Of a DNA stretch of 9,749 nucleotides, positions 6,268 through 9,749 are shown piece after piece. Under the pieces are notes generated by a model. That model ran no database searches, had not been told where the DNA came from, and saw only the letters and a list, made by a program, of their open reading frames with translations. Source of the stretch: Muribaculaceae bacterium (GTDB lineage: Bacteria > Bacteroidota > Bacteroidia > Bacteroidales > Muribaculaceae). The stretch is from contig JAGCVR010000092.1 in NCBI GenBank assembly GCA_017962285.1, positions 1 to 9,749 of the forward strand. Direction: 5' to 3'. Numbering within the stretch: position 1 is the first letter of the stretch; the number at the start of each line of letters is the position of its first letter. The position numbers were made by a program, and so were the translations under genes.

Positions 6268-7119
6268 TTAATTCCCCAATAATCCGAGCAGACGCTTTGC
6301 CGGCAGACGCTTGTAATTTGTCGGAATCTTCACGTCGGTCTTGACGCTCTCGTTCCAGCGGATTTTGCCGTAATCGATTTTCAGCGTAAACGGCGCATCG
6401 TTCACCTGAGTGGATATGCTCAGCGACCCCGGCACATTCCCAGCCACCGAGGTCCGCACGTCGGAATACTGTGCGCTATAGGTCTGCGCCTTGCCTGAAT
6501 TAGGCTTCACCGAGGTGCTGAGGATTTTGTTCTGAGGACTGAAATTGAAGTAATACGAGAATTCCTTAGGCTGTTTCACTGGTTCAAGCACCACCGCACC
6601 ATTGTTTTCGCTGATCTTGAACTTGTTTGCAAGACTCCTCACATCGCCTTCACTGCCAAGCAGAAACGCACGTCCCAGAAAGATATCCTGCACCGTGCTC
6701 ACCGTTGCCGGTATCCCGCCGGTAATAAGCGAAACCTTCTCCGCCACATACTGCTTGTGCAACTTGTCGATAACAAAAAGCGAGTCGCCTGTTATCACAA
6801 GCCGCCCCACTTCTATGCCGAGGAAGGGCCGCAACGAAACGAATATGCTCTTGTCGCGCTCCATCTTAATCTGCATCGACGAGGAAAACGAACGTTGTCC
6901 TCCTATCTGCACGTCGCCGCCCGCCTGCATGGTGAGCCAACCTCCCTGCATCGACAAAACCTGCGCCACACGATTCTGTGTCGGCAGTTCTCCGTTCTCG
7001 GAAGTTTGCGTGACGGGAGAAATCATGGCTGTGTCCTGAGCCTGCTTGCTTGTGCGGCAACTGCCCAGCATTGCCATCATGCACAGCAATGCCGCGAAAA
7101 CCGATAATGTATTCCTCAT
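6268..7119 (-). CDS. DUF4292 family lipoprotein
   Basis: A 283-residue predicted lipoprotein. The N-terminus has a basic start, a hydrophobic core and the lipobox LGSC, with Cys21 as the lipidation site. The segment SIFVSLRPFLGIEVGRLVIT (residues 91-110) followed by FVIDKLHKQYV matches the DUF4292 pattern, a Bacteroidetes family related in fold to LolA/LolB-type lipoprotein-binding proteins. No acidic surface-export signal follows the Cys, so a periplasm-facing outer-membrane location is likely. The start at 7119 is chosen because the signal peptide begins there; an upstream in-frame ATG adds 23 basic residues that would spoil it. It starts 1 bp after the TPR protein stop, which suggests translational coupling and joint action. 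The precise function is unknown; an envelope-assembly or lipoprotein-handling role is an inference from fold and location. Confidence 0.88.
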   Translation of the reverse strand: MRNTLSVFAALLCMMAMLGSCRTSKQAQDTAMISPVTQTSENGELPTQNRVAQVLSMQGGWLTMQAGGDVQIGGQRSFSSSMQIKMERDKSIFVSLRPFLGIEVGRLVITGDSLFVIDKLHKQYVAEKVSLITGGIPATVSTVQDIFLGRAFLLGSEGDVRSLANKFKISENNGAVVLEPVKQPKEFSYYFNFSPQNKILSTSVKPNSGKAQTYSAQYSDVRTSVAGNVPGSLSISTQVNDAPFTLKIDYGKIRWNESVKTDVKIPTNYKRLPAKRLLGLLGN

Positions 7120-7120
7120 A

Positions 7121-8899
7121 TTATTCACTTTCTTTTTCCAATTCTTTACTCTCCTCGCCGCCAGACTGCGCCAAGGTTTCCTTCGCATTCCGTATCTTCT
7201 GCTTCAAAGTCTCGTTTTCGGGCATGAGTTCCAGCGCCTTCTCCCACTGTTCCACCGCCTGTTTATGGCTGTCATCAGCCCACAATATATCCCCATAGTG
7301 CTCCAGCAGATCCTCATTCGGTTCCTCGCTTTGGTCAATAGCCGACCGCATATACAGGAGCGCCATCTTGTATTCTCCTTTTTTATAATACACCCACGCA
7401 TAGGTATCGATAAATGTGGCACTGTTGGGGTAAGCGTTCACGGCAAGCGCCGACATCCGCTCGGCCTTGTCAAGTTCAATTCCCACCTGCGCCAGGGCAT
7501 AAGCGTAGTTGTTCATTATGCCATAGTTCTGTGGATTGATTTCCACGGCTTCCTCATAGAATTCAAGTGCCCTCGCGGTGTCTCCCATGGAAAGGAACAG
7601 GTCACCCTTCCCGCCAATGAGGTCGCTCCGGCTCGTGAAATCGGTGGAGTCGGCAATGGCGATGGCACGGTCGTAGATGGCAATGGCATTGTCGTACTGT
7701 TTCATCTGCATATACGCCGGTGCCACATAGCGGTAGAGTTCCAGACTGTCCGGGCAGAACTGAAGCGCTTTTTCCGATGCCTCAATTGCCGCTGGATAAT
7801 TCTCGGCGAGCATGTTCACAAGAAGCAGTTTCCGCCATCCCGAAGCATCGGTGGGGTCGATGTCGAGCATGTAACCAAGCTGCTCGGCTGCGGCAGTATA
7901 ATCTTTCTTCACCACGAAATACTCGCTGTAGAGATTATGGATTTCAGCCTCATGCGGGTGCTGCTCAATCAACACACGGAAAAGGCGGTTAACACGCTGG
8001 CTCGAGTCCTTCGCCTGAAGCAGCTGACGGGTGTAATCCGTGAGCACACTCATTTTTGCTTCCACATCCAGGTTCTGGTTAATCAGGGCATTATAGATTT
8101 GTTCGTCGTATTGCGCCGAATCACCCTGGAGATAGAAATGCTGAGCCTTGGCAAGACAGGTGTAGCCATTGTCGGGGTAGAATTCCTGCGCGCGGTTCAG
8201 ATAATGCAGGGCGCTGTCGGGCAGGGATATCTGCTGCATGGCATTTGCCATGGCAATGTTATAGACGGCATTCTGAGGAGCGGTGTTCAGCAGCTTATGC
8301 ATCTCGTCAATCATTCCAAGCGTGTCCTGAAGCATGAAATAAGCGGCAGCCTTCCTTGACGAGATGTCCAGGTTTACGCCCATAAATGTTTCTATCGAGT
8401 CGTAAGTGGCAATGGCATTGGCAAAATCGCCCACCAGCGAGTAGGTCTCGGCCAGACGGGTCTGGACCTCGGTCTTGTAGGGATAATGGGCGGCAAGTGT
8501 CTTGATGGCTTCAAGCGACTGGTCGTATTTCTTCAGCGAACGGCAAGCGTCGGCATAGAACTTGGTCTCGTAATAGTCGTCGGGGTGCGCCACGAAGTGC
8601 TTGCGCATCAGCGCCAGTCCTTTTTCGGCATCTTCCAGCGTATTGTCCTTTTCCGTGAGGAGGCACAATCCGTAATAGAACGCCGCGGCGGTGTTGGTGG
8701 TATCGAGTTCGTAGGCACGCTCCACCAGGTGGAAGTGCGATGCCATCTGACCACGGTATTTCGCGTTCAGCGCTTCGGCATACACGTACTGCGACTTGGC
8801 CGACTGCGGCTCATAACCGCTCTTGCCCTGGGCAAAGACGATGCTGCCCAAGGTCAGTGCCACCACGCACAACGCAATATGTGAAAGATTTCTGCCCAT
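7121..8899 (-). CDS. secreted tetratricopeptide repeat protein
   Basis: A 592-residue protein with a signal peptide (residues 1-23, probable cleavage after VFA) and tandem TPR helical repeats over most of its length. The repeats are clearest near residues 144-171, 210-242, 386-415, 429-456, 460-490, 496-521 and 532-560, with typical endings such as NPQN, YPNS and MPEN. The tail beyond about residue 575 is Glu/Ser rich and probably disordered. TPR domains bind proteins, so the role is likely to be a periplasmic or outer-membrane scaffold. It lies 18 bp after dut and 1 bp before the DUF4292 lipoprotein, an order that I recall as common in Bacteroidales. The partner is probably the lipoprotein, by context. 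A 437-codon open frame on the opposite strand is a shadow of this gene. No enzymatic domain is visible. Confidence 0.92.
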   Translation of the reverse strand: MGRNLSHIALCVVALTLGSIVFAQGKSGYEPQSAKSQYVYAEALNAKYRGQMASHFHLVERAYELDTTNTAAAFYYGLCLLTEKDNTLEDAEKGLALMRKHFVAHPDDYYETKFYADACRSLKKYDQSLEAIKTLAAHYPYKTEVQTRLAETYSLVGDFANAIATYDSIETFMGVNLDISSRKAAAYFMLQDTLGMIDEMHKLLNTAPQNAVYNIAMANAMQQISLPDSALHYLNRAQEFYPDNGYTCLAKAQHFYLQGDSAQYDEQIYNALINQNLDVEAKMSVLTDYTRQLLQAKDSSQRVNRLFRVLIEQHPHEAEIHNLYSEYFVVKKDYTAAAEQLGYMLDIDPTDASGWRKLLLVNMLAENYPAAIEASEKALQFCPDSLELYRYVAPAYMQMKQYDNAIAIYDRAIAIADSTDFTSRSDLIGGKGDLFLSMGDTARALEFYEEAVEINPQNYGIMNNYAYALAQVGIELDKAERMSALAVNAYPNSATFIDTYAWVYYKKGEYKMALLYMRSAIDQSEEPNEDLLEHYGDILWADDSHKQAVEQWEKALELMPENETLKQKIRNAKETLAQSGGEESKELEKESE

Positions 8900-8917
8900 A
8901 TCGGAATATCTGTCCCT

Positions 8918-9361
8918 TTACTTCACTCCGGTGTGTCCGAATCCCCCTGCTCCACGCTCGCTGTCGGCAAGTTCCTGCACAGGCTCCCACTCCACCACGG
9001 AGTGCGCCGCCACCACCATCTGACAAATGCGCTCGCCGTTTTCGATGGTTTGCGGCTCATTGCCCAGATTCACAATAATCACGCCTACCTCACCACGATA
9101 GTCGGCATCGATTGTGCCGGGTGTGTTGAGCACTGTCAGACCGCGTTTCAGCGCCAGTCCGCTGCGCGGACGTATCTGACACTCATAGCCCACCGGCAGC
9201 TCCACATACACGCCAGTGTGAATGAGCGCACGTTCCAGCGGCTGCAACGTGACAGGTTCTTCCAGCCAAGCCCGCAGATCCATTCCCGCACTCTGCGGAG
9301 TGCCATAGGATGGAAGCGGATTAGGGCTTTTATTAACTATTTTCACTTTAAGTTTTTCCAT
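8918..9361 (-). CDS. dut: dUTP diphosphatase
   Basis: A 147-residue trimeric-type dUTPase that hydrolyses dUTP to dUMP and pyrophosphate, limiting uracil in DNA and feeding dTMP synthesis in the cytosol. All five conserved motifs are present in order: SAGMDLRA (residues 24-31), RPRSGLALK (64-72), GTIDADYRGEV (82-92, with the catalytic Asp near 85), NGERICQMV (108-116) and RGAGGFGHTG (136-145, the C-terminal lid that closes over the substrate). His143 in the lid matches that in E. coli Dut, so it is not unusual. The length is typical. The start at 9361 follows the dipeptidase stop by 12 bp, and the TPR gene begins 18 bp downstream; this is a housekeeping gene embedded in an envelope operon. 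Confidence 0.98.
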   Translation of the reverse strand: MEKLKVKIVNKSPNPLPSYGTPQSAGMDLRAWLEEPVTLQPLERALIHTGVYVELPVGYECQIRPRSGLALKRGLTVLNTPGTIDADYRGEVGVIIVNLGNEPQTIENGERICQMVVAAHSVVEWEPVQELADSERGAGGFGHTGVK

Positions 9362-9373
9362 ATCACTTTTATT

Positions 9374-9749
9374 CTAAAAATCTATCAGACGCAGATACTT
9401 GCGCGCGTAGGCGGTCCTTCTTCGCTCAAAGTGCCACCACTCGCGGCGGTAGGTCCGGAAACCGTTGTCGGTCATGGCTTTCCTCAGTATTTCGCGATTG
9501 CGGCGGGCCTGCTCTGTTATGAGTTTTTTCTTGACTAGATAAGATTCGTTGGTGATGTGCGAGGTGGTGGAGAAGGTGTCGAATTTAGTCCCCATGTCCA
9601 CCGGAACTCCGTTGAGAGCGAGCCCCACATCCACTGCCACGCCATAATTGTGTGGTCCTCCGCGGTAAGGTGCCGCCACGTATTTCTGATTGTCGGTGTT
9701 TTTCACCATGTCCCACATCACTTTCTGCACGCTAACCGGTCGTCCGGCA
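9374..9749 (-). CDS. D-alanyl-D-alanine dipeptidase, M15 family (VanX/DdpX-like), 5' end outside window
   Basis: The last 124 residues of a zinc-dependent peptidase that splits D-Ala-D-Ala or related cell-wall dipeptides. Visible motifs are AGRPVS, fitting the catalytic Arg of VanX (Arg3 of the fragment); GPHNYGVAVD, giving the zinc ligands His33 and Asp40; GVPVDMGTKFD with SH, the usual substrate-pocket stretch; and REWWHFE, giving the catalytic Glu103 and the third zinc ligand His106. The frame is open through the window edge. The GTG at 9730 is an internal Val codon rather than a start, because conserved motif residues lie upstream of it. Any signal peptide lies outside, so the location (cytosol or periplasm) is unknown. 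It precedes dut by 12 bp and appears to belong to the same operon as the AGCS symporter. Confidence 0.92.
   Translation of the reverse strand, partial: AGRPVSVQKVMWDMVKNTDNQKYVAAPYRGGPHNYGVAVDVGLALNGVPVDMGTKFDTFSTTSHITNESYLVKKKLITEQARRNREILRKAMTDNGFRTYRREWWHFERRRTAYARKYLRLIDF

Noticed and set aside
7046..8359. 437-codon open frame on the plus strand, opposite the TPR gene
   Set aside because: Lies wholly against a well-supported TPR gene and the start of the DUF4292 gene, has no domain or signal peptide that I recognise, and its length follows from the codon use of the real gene.
9728..9730. GTG as the start codon of the dipeptidase
   Set aside because: The frame continues upstream with AGRPVS, matching the conserved Arg-Pro motif of VanX-type enzymes, so this GTG encodes an internal Val.

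Overview
The window looks like a chromosomal segment of a Bacteroidales bacterium, most likely from Prevotella or a close relative. The grounds are the families present (DUF4292 lipoprotein next to a large secreted TPR protein and dut, tandem ABC-2 efflux permeases, an AGCS symporter), the lack of Shine-Dalgarno sequences before most starts, a Bacteroidetes-type promoter (TTG-N20-TAAATTTG), and AT-rich intergenic DNA carrying short repeats. The genus is an inference. No RNA gene, insertion sequence, CRISPR array, phage gene or recognisable defence system was seen.

Layout. (1) Positions 1-1755, plus strand: the end of one ABC-2 family permease and a complete second one, probably the last two genes of a HlyD/two-permease export operon that starts outside the window. 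(2) Positions 1776-3403, minus strand: a GT2 glycosyltransferase followed 8 bp later by an SprT-like zinc metalloprotein. (3) Positions 3404-3489: a divergent control region with a perfect 18-bp palindrome beside the GT2 start codon and a promoter very close to the next gene. (4) Positions 3490-4602, plus strand: a GT-B fold glycosyltransferase. (5) Positions 4603-4866: 264 bp between two convergent genes. It holds two repeat structures: a 67-bp array of 9-bp palindrome-like units bounded by 8-bp inverted repeats, and four 31/32-bp units that share TCACATAATTC. (6) Positions 4867-9749, minus strand: five closely packed genes in transcription order: VanX/DdpX-like M15 D-Ala-D-Ala dipeptidase (5' end outside the window), dut, TPR protein, DUF4292 lipoprotein, AGCS alanine/glycine symporter. 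The gaps between them are 12, 18, 1 and 15 bp.

How the genes may work together. The two glycosyltransferases probably modify cell-surface or secreted glycans, but neither substrate can be read from sequence. In the minus-strand operon, the dipeptidase could release D-alanine from cell-wall dipeptide and the AGCS carrier could take it up, with the TPR/DUF4292 pair acting in the envelope; this is a hypothesis. The clearest undescribed structures are the two repeat elements at 4632-4852 and the palindrome at 3406-3423. No gene set here is convincingly a new system.
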